Shown here piece by piece: positions 1-7,459 of a stretch of 13,221 nt of DNA. Under the pieces are notes generated by a model. It worked only from the letters and a program-made list of their open reading frames with translations. It searched no databases and was not told the origin of the DNA. This DNA is from CALJFL01 sp964590005 (GTDB lineage: Bacteria > Pseudomonadota > Gammaproteobacteria > Pseudomonadales > Halieaceae). The stretch is taken from the NCBI GenBank assembly GCA_964590005.1, contig CAZPVJ010000023.1, forward strand, positions 1-13,221, written 5' to 3'. Position numbers and translations under genes: made by a program. Position 1 is the stretch's first letter. Every line of letters begins with the position of its first letter.

Positions 1-290
1 GCAGTGGCGAATCCAAGCATAAGGTACCCGATGATCGCGCCGACCATGCTGATCATCAATATGGGACGCCGACCGTAAAAGTCACTCAGCCTCCCGAGAA
101 CTGGCGTGGAAATAAACATGCCCACGGCATACAGCGCCATGCAGAACGTGGCCAACTCTGGCCCGCCACCCAGTTGCACCACATAGTAGGCCAGGATAGG
201 CACCATGATGCCGAAACCAATGAGGTCCAGCACAATGACCAGGAAAACGATCAACATAGCGCGGCCCGGGCCAGCTCTCTTGTCAATCAA
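1..290 (-). CDS. MFS transporter, N-terminal part (runs off the window)
   Basis: Only the first 96 or so residues are present. They hold a first membrane helix with the motif DLIGFGIMVP, a second helix, and the MFS motif A region GRLSDFYGRRP between helices 2 and 3, followed by the start of helix 3. This is the pattern of the drug:H+ antiporter-type (TetA-like, MFS_1) transporters of the inner membrane; the substrate cannot be read from this. Two starts are possible. A TTG at 290 overlaps the stop of the preceding racemase-like gene and gives a positively charged N-terminus (IDKRAGPGR), but the upstream GAGGAG is only two bases away. An ATG at 257 would begin inside the helix and has no clear ribosome binding site. 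I prefer the TTG. As last visible gene of the minus-strand operon it probably moves a substrate or product of that pathway. Confidence 0.85.
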   Translation of the reverse strand, partial: MIDKRAGPGRAMLIVFLVIVLDLIGFGIMVPILAYYVVQLGGGPELATFCMALYAVGMFISTPVLGRLSDFYGRRPILMISMVGAIIGYLMLGFAT

Positions 291-1123
291 TGCTCCTCGA
301 ATAGCAGTCCGAGATGGTCGTACTGGTCACGCACACCGCAGCTGCGCAGCGCATGCCAGGCGGTAGCCACATTGATAGGTAATACCGGCTTTGCCAGCCA
401 CTTTTCGATAACCGGAAATGTGCTCGCCGTAGACAGGTTGGTACCCACCTGAATGATGGCATCGACATCATCACCGTCCACCTCGCGTACAGCGTCCATG
501 ACCTGGTGCTCTGATACAAGTGCTATGGCGTCATGGGCGTTTTCACAGCGCAGGCCCAGCACTTGCTTGACGTTGTATCCCGAGTCCTCGAAGAACAGCC
601 TGACATTCTTGTCACCAATAGGCTGGTAGGGGGTTATCACAGCGATATTCTTGCCCTGCCCACCCGCTACGTCCAGCGCTTCAAGGGCTGCTATAACCGC
701 GTTGGCGCCCGTGGTTAGCCCGGTGTCCTCACCCACCATTTCCTGAATCCGATCGACAAAGCCATCATTGCCCTTGATGCCACCCCAGAACGTTTCTGCG
801 GACATACCCATCATCACGTGATCGGGCTTACAGGTCTTGAGGCTGGCAATAGAGTCGCCGATTGTCTGGCGCAACATGTCGAGGAACTTCATGAAATTCT
901 CATCGTCGCTCAAATCGGCGTGTTCGATCATGAAACGACTGAAGTGCCAGGTGACACCGCGGGGAATAACACGCTGACAGTCGTATTCAACCGACGTATT
1001 GGTGGAGGGAATAATGACCCCGATTTTGGCGCGATGCCCGATGTAGTTGTCCAGGTGGCCATCGGTCCGCTGATCGCGGTCACGGGTGCGGGAAAGATCC
1101 AGCTCTGTTTCCGGTAGTCCCAT
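287..1123 (-). CDS. Maleate isomerase / Asp-Glu racemase superfamily protein lacking both catalytic cysteines
   Basis: The 278-residue protein has the family's N-terminal strand with IGVIIPSTNTSVEYD (about residues 34-48), close to the PSSNT-x-E segment of maleate cis-trans isomerases and arylmalonate decarboxylases, and the second-lobe motif QVGTNLS (225-231) followed by KPVLPINVATAWHAL. In maleate isomerase and the racemases the two lobes each carry a catalytic cysteine. Here those places read MGMSAE (105-110) and QVGTNL, with no cysteine; the four cysteines (49, 98, 193, 262) lie elsewhere. A GMS-ETFW subfamily like this exists among proteins annotated as maleate isomerase (recalled, not searched), but I would not assign isomerase activity. 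The ATG has AGGAG six bases upstream, and the gene begins 33 bases after the monooxygenase stop. Sitting beside an amidohydrolase suggests a role on a dicarboxylate or related fragment. Confidence 0.85.
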   Translation of the reverse strand: MGLPETELDLSRTRDRDQRTDGHLDNYIGHRAKIGVIIPSTNTSVEYDCQRVIPRGVTWHFSRFMIEHADLSDDENFMKFLDMLRQTIGDSIASLKTCKPDHVMMGMSAETFWGGIKGNDGFVDRIQEMVGEDTGLTTGANAVIAALEALDVAGGQGKNIAVITPYQPIGDKNVRLFFEDSGYNVKQVLGLRCENAHDAIALVSEHQVMDAVREVDGDDVDAIIQVGTNLSTASTFPVIEKWLAKPVLPINVATAWHALRSCGVRDQYDHLGLLFEEH

Positions 1124-1156
1124 ACTGCTCTCCTACTAATCTATTTTATTGCCGCC

Positions 1157-2380
1157 TCAGGCAACCGCTTCCGAGTCGCGAACACAATTGATCATGGCCC
1201 GCTCCAATAGAAAATCACGGGCCCTGGCCGGGTCCGCCGCGGTTTCCATCAACATTTTCTGGCGTTCATCCTGGGTAGCTCGATCACGCGCTTCCATCAG
1301 TTTCTTGTTGGCTATCGTATGCTCCTGCACAAAACGAACAGCCAGATCTCGACGCTGCCGGTTGTAGTGCTCGAAACGCTCGATGTAATCGTCCCCACGC
1401 AGGAGGATGCCTTCCAATTTTTGCGCCAGGTTGTAGGCATCGTGAATTCCACCGTTCATACCCATTCCACCCAGGGGGTTGTTGATGTGACAGGCGTCGC
1501 CGGCCAGCACGACGCGCCCCTGGTAATAGGTCTCGGCCACACGCTGGTTCACCGCATACAAGGTGCGATGCCCAATCTCATAGTCGCCCGCCTTGTCATA
1601 AAGGTGGTGCATGCGCGCTTGAATAAACTCATCGGAGAGCAACATCTCTTCATCTGCCGCCGTTTCCGGTGTGGTAGGAAACAACACACGCCAGATTTTT
1701 TCTGTCCTCAGGATGACGCACCATTCCTCTGGGTCCGACACATAGTTCACCCAGGAAAGGCCCTCGAACACTTCCTCGAAGGGAAACGGGGTACTGACCA
1801 CCAGAAATTTTTCATCGTAGGTAAAGCCTAGAAAATCAATGCCAGCCTGCTTGCGGATGCAGCTACGCGCACCCTCTGCACTGACCAGAAAGGCTGCGCG
1901 AAGCACATGCTCTCCCTCCGGCGAGCGGATTTTGACGTCAACGCCCTCTTCATCCTGGCTGAAGCCTATCACCTCGTGTGAAAACAGCATTGTCGCAGCG
2001 GGCAGGTCAGCAAGCACATCATTCACCAGGTGGGTAAATTCATATTGCTCCAGCTGCAGGCGGAACGGGTAATCTGTGCTGTCAGAGATCAGCGCCATAT
2101 CGAAATCAGCAACTTCATTGGTCCGCCTATCCCGGTACTGGTAATGATCAACCTTGAGTCCCCGCGCAAGCATTTTTTCGATAACACCGTGGCCTAGATC
2201 GGCAATCATCTCCAGGCTCGGCGGGTGGAAAGTTGATGCACGCAGATCCACGGGCAGGCTGGATTCCTTCTCTAGCAGTACGACGGGAATATCTCGCTGG
2301 GCGAGGTAGAGCGCCAAAACCGAACCAACTGGCCCGGAGCCCGCGATTACAACGGGCAGGGTGTCAACCGGGTCGCTCAC
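1157..2380 (-). CDS. FAD-dependent monooxygenase, PHBH / aromatic hydroxylase type
   Basis: A 407-residue class A flavoprotein monooxygenase. The Rossmann dinucleotide motif GSGPVG is at residues 14-19 with the ribose-binding acidic residue in LLEKE (37). The second FAD motif GDACHINNPLGGMGMNGG (294-311) is typical of p-hydroxybenzoate hydroxylase relatives. The middle DG motif, usually DGARS, here reads AEGARS (168-173), a conservative Asp-to-Glu change. The family uses NAD(P)H and O2 to hydroxylate, and sometimes open, electron-rich aromatic or heteroaromatic rings; no separate reductase is needed. The start is a GTG that overlaps the stop of the upstream cysteine hydrolase (GTGA), behind a run of G residues, so the two are probably translationally coupled. 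In this operon it is the likely oxygenase for a ring intermediate; the exact substrate is unknown. Length matches the family. Confidence 0.9.
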   Translation of the reverse strand: MSDPVDTLPVVIAGSGPVGSVLALYLAQRDIPVVLLEKESSLPVDLRASTFHPPSLEMIADLGHGVIEKMLARGLKVDHYQYRDRRTNEVADFDMALISDSTDYPFRLQLEQYEFTHLVNDVLADLPAATMLFSHEVIGFSQDEEGVDVKIRSPEGEHVLRAAFLVSAEGARSCIRKQAGIDFLGFTYDEKFLVVSTPFPFEEVFEGLSWVNYVSDPEEWCVILRTEKIWRVLFPTTPETAADEEMLLSDEFIQARMHHLYDKAGDYEIGHRTLYAVNQRVAETYYQGRVVLAGDACHINNPLGGMGMNGGIHDAYNLAQKLEGILLRGDDYIERFEHYNRQRRDLAVRFVQEHTIANKKLMEARDRATQDERQKMLMETAADPARARDFLLERAMINCVRDSEAVA

Positions 2381-2976
2381 GCTGCCCCCCCGGGGAGACT
2401 GGCAATAATATCGGCTACGTTCATCACGTCCGCGTACTTGGCATGCATATCAAACAGGTTGGCCTCATGGGCATCGGGATTTCGATCACCGACTGCTTCC
2501 CTGGCGACTACCACCTTGTACTCATACTGCAAGCCATCCACCACCGTGGCTCGAACACAGCCACTGGTGGTCAGACCGGTAACCACCAGGGAATCCACAT
2601 CGGCCGCACGCAGGCGCGCGTCCAGGTCGGTATTGTAAAAGCTGCTGGCCCACTGCTTTTCGATTAACACGTCGTCGGGGCCCATTTCCAGGTTGGCGTC
2701 AACCTGGACCCAATCAGAGTCCGGTGTCAGCACATTGAGCGCATTGATACGATCGCGAAAAACCCGTGCCTGATTATCGTTGTGATAAACCACAGTGGTG
2801 AAAAACACCGGCAACTGCCTGCTGTGAAAAGCCTCGAGCAGCTCGGCATTAGCTGCTACCACGTCGGGACATTCGCAACCCAGTGCGCAACCCGGATCGG
2901 TGAACCCCTTGATCATATCTACCAGCACCAGGGCCGGTTTCCCACCCACTCCCAGGCTATTGCGTTCAAGATCCAT
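2377..2976 (-). CDS. Isochorismatase-family cysteine hydrolase (N-carbamoylsarcosine amidase / maleamate amidohydrolase type)
   Basis: The protein (199 residues from the ATG) has an intact cysteine-hydrolase triad. Numbered from the TTG one codon upstream, these are Asp21 in LVLVDMIKGF, Lys108 in VLIEKQWASSF, and Cys141 in VTGLTTSGCVRATVVDG, including the cis-peptide segment before the nucleophile. The TTSGCVRAT signature is that of amidases acting on small carbamoyl or maleamate-type amides rather than of isochorismatases proper, so release of ammonia from a linear amide is the best guess; substrate unproven. The ATG at 2976 is preferred because GAGGAG lies seven bases upstream and the codon overlaps the previous stop as TGATG. 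It shares a GTGA overlap with the next gene. Its intact active site contrasts with several degenerate neighbours. Confidence 0.88.
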   Translation of the reverse strand: MDLERNSLGVGGKPALVLVDMIKGFTDPGCALGCECPDVVAANAELLEAFHSRQLPVFFTTVVYHNDNQARVFRDRINALNVLTPDSDWVQVDANLEMGPDDVLIEKQWASSFYNTDLDARLRAADVDSLVVTGLTTSGCVRATVVDGLQYEYKVVVAREAVGDRNPDAHEANLFDMHAKYADVMNVADIIASLPGGAA

Positions 2977-3794
2977 CAACTCACTCCTCGACTGAAAAAT
3001 TCACTCAACAATGACGCTATTTGCTCACTCTGTCGATCGCAAACGTAGGTACGCTCGCCACCGCCCAGAGAAACCGTCTCGCCTTTCGATAGCGTGGCCA
3101 CCGTCGGTGGTACCGCATCGAACAACGGGTCGCGATCACCGGCAAATACCAGTGCCGGGCAATCGATTTTCGCCAGACAACCGGCAAAGTCATGTTGCGT
3201 TACAGCCAGATAGGAAGCGCTATAGGCTTCTCCGCAGGCCAGCGCAGACAACACCTCACGGTGTATAAGCTCCGTGCTGGCGTCCTCGTCTTTCGCCCGT
3301 ATGCGTTGCCACATATCGGTCAGATGGCTGCCATCCGCGACCGGTGGCAGGTGTGTCGCCATCGCAGGCAATGCTAACTTTTGCTCCTCGCTGAGCAGCG
3401 TCGGTCCCGAGAGCGCCAGGGCAGCAACCAATCCTGGTTCCCGACTGGCGATTTCAGCAGCTATCGCCGCGCCTGTGTGATGGCCAAACATTCCACATCG
3501 CGCCACCCCCACGTGAGCAAGCCACTCGGTGATGGCGGAGGCAAACGCGGGAATATCGGCGGCGATACCAGCCGGCAGCCTGTCGCTGCCGCCAAAGCCC
3601 GGCGTATCCGGTGCCAACAGGTGAAAGCGATCGGCCAGCCTGAGCATCACCTTCTCATACATAACAGAATGACTGGGACTCTGGTGAAGCAGGACCAGCA
3701 CGGGCGCATTGGAATCACCGGCGCTGCGGTAGTGTATCTGCCCCCAGGACAGGTCAGCATAATCTCGGCGCACGGGGTTAACCGTCACTCTCAT
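2976..3794 (-). CDS. Alpha/beta-hydrolase fold protein with non-canonical catalytic residues
   Basis: The fold is clear: LVLLHQSPSHSVMYE (oxyanion-hole loop), APDTPGFGGSD after strand 4, a nucleophile elbow, and FAGDRDPLF carrying the acid residue. The elbow, normally G-x-Ser-x-G, reads GHHTG (residues 104-108 from this ATG), placing His106 at the nucleophile position. Near the C-terminus the usual catalytic His turn is replaced by LGGGERTYVCDR (243-254), which has no histidine. Hence neither Ser nor His of the classical triad is in place. Similar GHHTG or GYHTG variants occur in uncharacterised proteobacterial hydrolases (recalled). It may be a lyase or cofactor-free enzyme, or hydrolyse by another mechanism. 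The ATG at 3794 is preferred, with GGAG four bases upstream; a GTG at 3812 is the alternative. It overlaps the aldehyde dehydrogenase end by 17 bases. Confidence 0.85.
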   Translation of the reverse strand: MRVTVNPVRRDYADLSWGQIHYRSAGDSNAPVLVLLHQSPSHSVMYEKVMLRLADRFHLLAPDTPGFGGSDRLPAGIAADIPAFASAITEWLAHVGVARCGMFGHHTGAAIAAEIASREPGLVAALALSGPTLLSEEQKLALPAMATHLPPVADGSHLTDMWQRIRAKDEDASTELIHREVLSALACGEAYSASYLAVTQHDFAGCLAKIDCPALVFAGDRDPLFDAVPPTVATLSKGETVSLGGGERTYVCDRQSEQIASLLSEFFSRGVS

Positions 3795-5232
3795 TATTCT
3801 CCAATGAAACACTCACCCATTTGAGTTCGGTAAATTCCTCCGTGCTGTACTTTCCGCCACTGCGGCCCAGGCCGGACATCTTGTAACCGCCGATGGGCGC
3901 CATGGCATTACTCTGGAAAGAGTGCATACCAATATGGACCGAGCCCGCCTTGATTTCGCGTGCGGCCCGAAAGCCCCATTGCACGTTGTGGGTGAGTACC
4001 GCAGCCGACAAGCCGTACTGGCTGTCATTGGCCAGGGATATAGCTTCCTCCAGGCCGTCGGCCGCAACCACCGACACCACGGGACCAAAGCTCTCTTCAC
4101 GCCAGGCGGCAGACTTTCGGTCTGGCTCCAGCAAGACGGTGGGCTGTACCGTCAAACCATGGGCCACCTGCCCCCCTGTGAGCACCTCGGCACCGCTGGC
4201 AACGGCGTCATCAATATGACCGATAACCTTGTCCACCGCGCTCTGGTTAATGAGCGGGCCGTAGCGGGTGGCTTCGTCTCGCAGGTTCCCCAGCACAATA
4301 GACTCTGCGGACTTCTTGAGCGCCTCGGTAAAGGCCGGATAGAGTGAGCGGTCGACAATTACCCGGGAGTTGGCCATACATATCTGGCCAGCATGGTTGA
4401 AAATCCCCTCGGCGGCGATAGCAGCCGCTTGCACAGGGTTCGCATCGCGCAGGACCAGCAACGCGCTCTTGCCTCCCAGCTCCAGTTGGCAGCGCCGCAT
4501 ATGCTGCATGGACTGGGCACCGACAACGCGACCCGTCGCGCTCGAACCGGTCAGCGCGATACAGTCGACGGCAGGATTATCCGAGAGCGCCGCACCACAC
4601 TCGGCCCCCATACCGGTCAACACGCTGATGCAGGCGGGTGGCAAGCCGGCATCCAGCAACAAGCGCCCAAAGGCCAGCGCGGTCAATGGCGTCTCTTCGG
4701 AAGGCTTGATAACAATCGCGTTGCCCGCGGCCAAGGGGAAGGCTGCCATCTTGGTCAACAGAGCCAGAGGCGCGTTATAGGGTGATATCACCGCCACCAC
4801 GCCCAGTGGCTCCCGAAATACCATGGATACACGTTCAGGGTTGTCGTTGGGGAAGGTATCACCATAGAGACGGCGGGACTCGCCGGCGGCAGTGCGCAGC
4901 AAATCTGCCGAGTAGCCAATCTCACCGCGGGCCTTGCCGATAGTACAGCCGCCCTCGTCGATCAGGTTATCGAGAAAACGCTCCTCGCCCTCAGTATCTA
5001 GAATATCGGCGGCGCGCAGTAGTACGGCCTCGCGTTCGCGTGGGGCCAAACGCGACCAGGTGGCAAAGCCTTCACGCGCCTGTGCAACGGCCTCTTTCAC
5101 TTCATTGGCGCCAGCCAGTGAAACCTGGGCGATCACCCGCCCATCTGCGGGCGCCTGCACGGGAAAGGTTTCACCGCTGCCGGAGGTGCAGGCGGCACCA
5201 CCAATAATCATACCTTGCACATTGTCTGTCAT
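3778..5232 (-). CDS. Aldehyde dehydrogenase, NAD(P)+-dependent (vanillin/benzaldehyde-dehydrogenase-like)
   Basis: A full-length 484-residue ALDH superfamily enzyme that oxidises an aldehyde to a carboxylic acid. From the ATG at 5232, visible motifs are SPYNAPL with the oxyanion Asn153, the cofactor-binding KPSEETP (Lys176), the nucleotide-binding TGSSATG, LELGGKS with the general base Glu252, the nucleophile Cys285 in GQICMANSRV, and the C-terminal EESFGPV. All key residues are intact. The C-terminal IGGYKMSGLGRSGGKYSTEEFTE region resembles aromatic aldehyde dehydrogenases such as vanillin dehydrogenase; substrate not determinable. A longer reading frame exists upstream (to 5301), but it would overlap the acyl-CoA-dehydrogenase-like gene and adds a non-conserved tail; the ATG at 5232 gives the usual length, though its ribosome binding site is weak. 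It follows the previous gene after a 22-base gap. Confidence 0.93.
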   Translation of the reverse strand: MTDNVQGMIIGGAACTSGSGETFPVQAPADGRVIAQVSLAGANEVKEAVAQAREGFATWSRLAPREREAVLLRAADILDTEGEERFLDNLIDEGGCTIGKARGEIGYSADLLRTAAGESRRLYGDTFPNDNPERVSMVFREPLGVVAVISPYNAPLALLTKMAAFPLAAGNAIVIKPSEETPLTALAFGRLLLDAGLPPACISVLTGMGAECGAALSDNPAVDCIALTGSSATGRVVGAQSMQHMRRCQLELGGKSALLVLRDANPVQAAAIAAEGIFNHAGQICMANSRVIVDRSLYPAFTEALKKSAESIVLGNLRDEATRYGPLINQSAVDKVIGHIDDAVASGAEVLTGGQVAHGLTVQPTVLLEPDRKSAAWREESFGPVVSVVAADGLEEAISLANDSQYGLSAAVLTHNVQWGFRAAREIKAGSVHIGMHSFQSNAMAPIGGYKMSGLGRSGGKYSTEEFTELKWVSVSLENNESDG

Positions 5233-5254
5233 AGCGTGGCTGCCAGTTTGCGGT

Positions 5255-6532
5255 TCAGGACGCTTTACGGGTACCGAACTGTGCCTGTTCCTCACCCTCA
5301 ATTTCCATTTGCGCTGCCATCAAGCGACCACGCTCAGCCGGAAACGCCTGTACCAGCCCCATGCAAAGGTCACGCAGAGCGCGGGCTGGAACGCCGTGGT
5401 TGCCCGTTCCGCCTGTGCCGCAGGCCTTGATGGATAAGGTACCGAGATTGAATGCAGCCTCGGCGACGGTGCCCTTACATAAACGCCAGCGCTTGACGAC
5501 CTCGTGCTTACTGAGAATCGGCGTCTCGCTCGCTTCCAGTTCGATCTGACGTCGCAACCAGACAGAAGCGGTCTCCAGCTCTACCAACATACGGCCAATC
5601 AATTCCTGCTGGTAGGGTGCAGTGCCCACGGGCTTTTCCGAGTCGGCGAAGGTTTTGGTGCGCAGTTGGTTAATGGTGTAGTCGTAGAGCGAATGGGCCG
5701 CTCCCAGGTAACAGGCGATCCCCGCTACCTGGTTGCCGACAAAGCTGCCGCGGCTCATCGTCATACACCGGGTAAAAGCACCGGGAATGGCCAGTGCATC
5801 GGTCTCCGCTACGAAAACGTCCTTGAGAATAATGCCGTGCGTCGCCGTGCCTCGCATACCAATGGCGTCCCAGTGTTCTCTTTCGCTAACGCCTTTGGCG
5901 TCCCGTTCAACAAAGAAAGTGCACAAGCCCTCCGCCGTATCGTAACCCTCCAGTGAGGCGGTAACGAGATAGCGATCGGCGACACCGGTGGCACAGCCGA
6001 AGGATTTCACACCATTAAGTACGAATCCGCCATCCACTTTGCGAGCCGTGGTACTGATGGTAATAGCCGCTTTTTCGGACTTGACCGACTCGCTGGCGAA
6101 ATTGGCGAGCCACTTGCCATCGCTACCCATGGTCGTGAGAATCTTACTGGCAAAATTTTGTACCTGCAGTTTCTCGCTGTCTTTGAACAGCCCAGCCTCC
6201 AGCGCCTCCAGGGCAAGCAACCCCCTGGATGCAGAACTGCAGTGGAAGAAAAACGTCAGCGCCGTAGAGGGACAGGCCGTGGCGATAGCAAATGTTGCCG
6301 CGCACAGGTCGCGCAGGCCACCGCCCATGCCGCCAAAGGCTTCCGGCACGACCAGCCCCAGCAGTCCGGCATCGCTAAGGGTCTTGACATGAGGCACATG
6401 AAATTCCCCCCGGGCATCCACGTCGGCAGCCATTTCGCGCAGCGCCGGTAAAACTGACTCAACCCGAGCTGCCCGCTTTCGCTCCTGCTCTGACATGTCC
6501 TCAATCAGGTACTCCGCTACCAGCCTATCCAT
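5255..6532 (-). CDS. Acyl-CoA dehydrogenase-fold flavoprotein, possibly a flavin-dependent monooxygenase
   Basis: A 425-residue acyl-CoA dehydrogenase superfamily protein: N-terminal helical domain with LGLVVPEAFGGMGG, a middle beta-domain with LNGVKSFGCATGVADRYLVTA and GMRGTATHGIILKDVFV, and a C-terminal helical domain with KACGTGGTGNHGVPARALRDL. At the place where medium-chain acyl-CoA dehydrogenase carries its catalytic glutamate (R-D-x7-Glu), this protein has alanine (RDLCMGLVQAFPAE, Ala396 from the ATG). The base may be elsewhere, as in isovaleryl-CoA dehydrogenase, or the protein may belong to the FMN-dependent oxygenases of this fold (DszC, HsaA type), which fits the absence of any CoA ligase in the window. 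The ATG at 6532 is preferred to a GTG at 6568 because AGAGGA lies seven bases upstream of it. Gaps to both neighbours are 22 bases. Confidence 0.85.
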   Translation of the reverse strand: MDRLVAEYLIEDMSEQERKRAARVESVLPALREMAADVDARGEFHVPHVKTLSDAGLLGLVVPEAFGGMGGGLRDLCAATFAIATACPSTALTFFFHCSSASRGLLALEALEAGLFKDSEKLQVQNFASKILTTMGSDGKWLANFASESVKSEKAAITISTTARKVDGGFVLNGVKSFGCATGVADRYLVTASLEGYDTAEGLCTFFVERDAKGVSEREHWDAIGMRGTATHGIILKDVFVAETDALAIPGAFTRCMTMSRGSFVGNQVAGIACYLGAAHSLYDYTINQLRTKTFADSEKPVGTAPYQQELIGRMLVELETASVWLRRQIELEASETPILSKHEVVKRWRLCKGTVAEAAFNLGTLSIKACGTGGTGNHGVPARALRDLCMGLVQAFPAERGRLMAAQMEIEGEEQAQFGTRKAS

Positions 6533-6554
6533 AACGCTATCCTCTTCGCTCGTT

Positions 6555-7310
6555 TTACTCGTCTTCACCGATCAGCAAAGCCCGCTGGGTTGCGACTGCA
6601 TCCTCACCAATCATGGGCGTGATGCGGTTCCATACGGGGTCCACCTCGGGATCGAAAATAATTCGCTTGTTGCGCAGGTTCCGGTCCTGCAACTGACTGG
6701 TATCCACCCCCGCCAGGGCCTCCTCGGATACGCCCTTCTCCAACAGGCCAAACCAGTGTTCCTGGTAACGCTCAACAATGTCTTCGATAGCCGTAAATGC
6801 AGACTCCGACGCGCGGTTGGCCAGCATCCACGGTGACATAATGGCGTATTGCCGCGGCGACAGATGCGCCTTGGTCAACCCTTCAATGGACGAACCTGCC
6901 TCATGGGCTTCATCCAGTGGGGCGAACACTTCGTCGAGGTACGCGCGGTTGGCACCCAGATCAAGGCGGGGAATCAGGTCGAGGTGGAAAGCAAAGTGAT
7001 CCCCTGCTTTGACAGAGTCGAGGGTAAAATGGGGTATCGCGCTGTTACCCGGGGTAAAGGCGAACAGCATGTGAGAATCCAGTTGCATAGGCTCGACAGC
7101 CAGCGAACAGGTGACAACTCGAAACAGCGGGCCTCCAGTGAACAACCTTACGGAGCCTACAGAGCCTTGCACCATCGGCAACTGGCTTTCGAGGGGCAGG
7201 TAGGCCCCGCCTTGTTCGCCTTCGACCTCGGTGAGTCCTAGTCTGCTCACTAATCGCTGCAGCGTATCTCCAAACAATTTCCCGGGCAGGGAAACGGGGG
7301 CTTCCGTCAT
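6555..7310 (-). CDS. RCCR / ferredoxin-dependent bilin reductase-like protein (distant)
   Basis: This 251-residue protein has no obvious bacterial enzyme motif, but its layout follows plant red chlorophyll catabolite reductase. The central FHLDLIPRLDLGANRAYLDE parallels the RCCR segment DLPHRKDL-x-x-x-PDYL-x-E, the preceding IPHFTLDSVKAG parallels PNFVVELIQSS, LSPRQYAIMSPW lies where RCCR has VSPSLFVRSAF, and the C-terminal RNLRNKRIIFDPEVD...MIGEDAV parallels R-x-x-x-RR-x-x-x-x-x-D-x-x-x-x-x-x-x-x-MFGEEV. The alignment is from memory of the Arabidopsis protein. RCCR residues reported as catalytic (Glu154, Asp291) would correspond to an Asp in FTLD and an Asp in the FDPEVD segment. RCCR reduces a linear tetrapyrrole using ferredoxin. 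The ATG at 7310 is preferred (GGAG six bases upstream) to an upstream TTG at 7367. It lies 135 bases after the nitrilase gene. Confidence 0.6.
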   Translation of the reverse strand: MTEAPVSLPGKLFGDTLQRLVSRLGLTEVEGEQGGAYLPLESQLPMVQGSVGSVRLFTGGPLFRVVTCSLAVEPMQLDSHMLFAFTPGNSAIPHFTLDSVKAGDHFAFHLDLIPRLDLGANRAYLDEVFAPLDEAHEAGSSIEGLTKAHLSPRQYAIMSPWMLANRASESAFTAIEDIVERYQEHWFGLLEKGVSEEALAGVDTSQLQDRNLRNKRIIFDPEVDPVWNRITPMIGEDAVATQRALLIGEDE

Positions 7311-7430
7311 CTCAATCTCCAGACCTATGCGCTTGCGCTCTAAAATCGGCGCAGGAATTTGCGGCAAGCCGCAGCCTAAGGGTTTGCAGTGTGACTCGCG
7401 GCGCCGGGCAACACCTTGATAAATCTCAAA

Positions 7431-7459
7431 ATCACCGCGGGGGTATCAGCCGCGTGATA
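7431..7459 (-). terminator. Imperfect hairpin at the end of the nitrilase gene; possible weak terminator or attenuator
   Basis: On the minus strand the arms ATCACGCGG and CCGCGGTGAT pair over about nine base pairs with one bulged base around a nine-base loop, and a short TTTT follows. The stop codon of the nitrilase lies in the loop. It sits in the only long gap (135 bases) of the minus-strand operon, so it could reduce read-through or stabilise the upstream message. The U-tract is short, so strong termination is unlikely. Apart from this hairpin I see nothing in the gap except the ribosome binding site of the next gene. Confidence 0.35.

Noticed and set aside
1319..1831. A 170-codon plus-strand open frame opposite the FAD monooxygenase, and similar long frames at 3381-3824, 4934-5437 and 8376-9206.
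   Set aside because: They lie antisense to well-supported enzyme genes, and their translations show no family motifs; they are shadows of GC-rich coding DNA.
287..3794. A nicotinate (nic) operon: racemase-like (NicE), FAD monooxygenase (NicC), cysteine hydrolase (NicF) and alpha/beta hydrolase (NicD).
   Set aside because: The family set is similar, but no 2,5-dihydroxypyridine dioxygenase (NicX) is visible, the NicE-like protein lacks both cysteines, and the NicD-like protein lacks the serine nucleophile and histidine.
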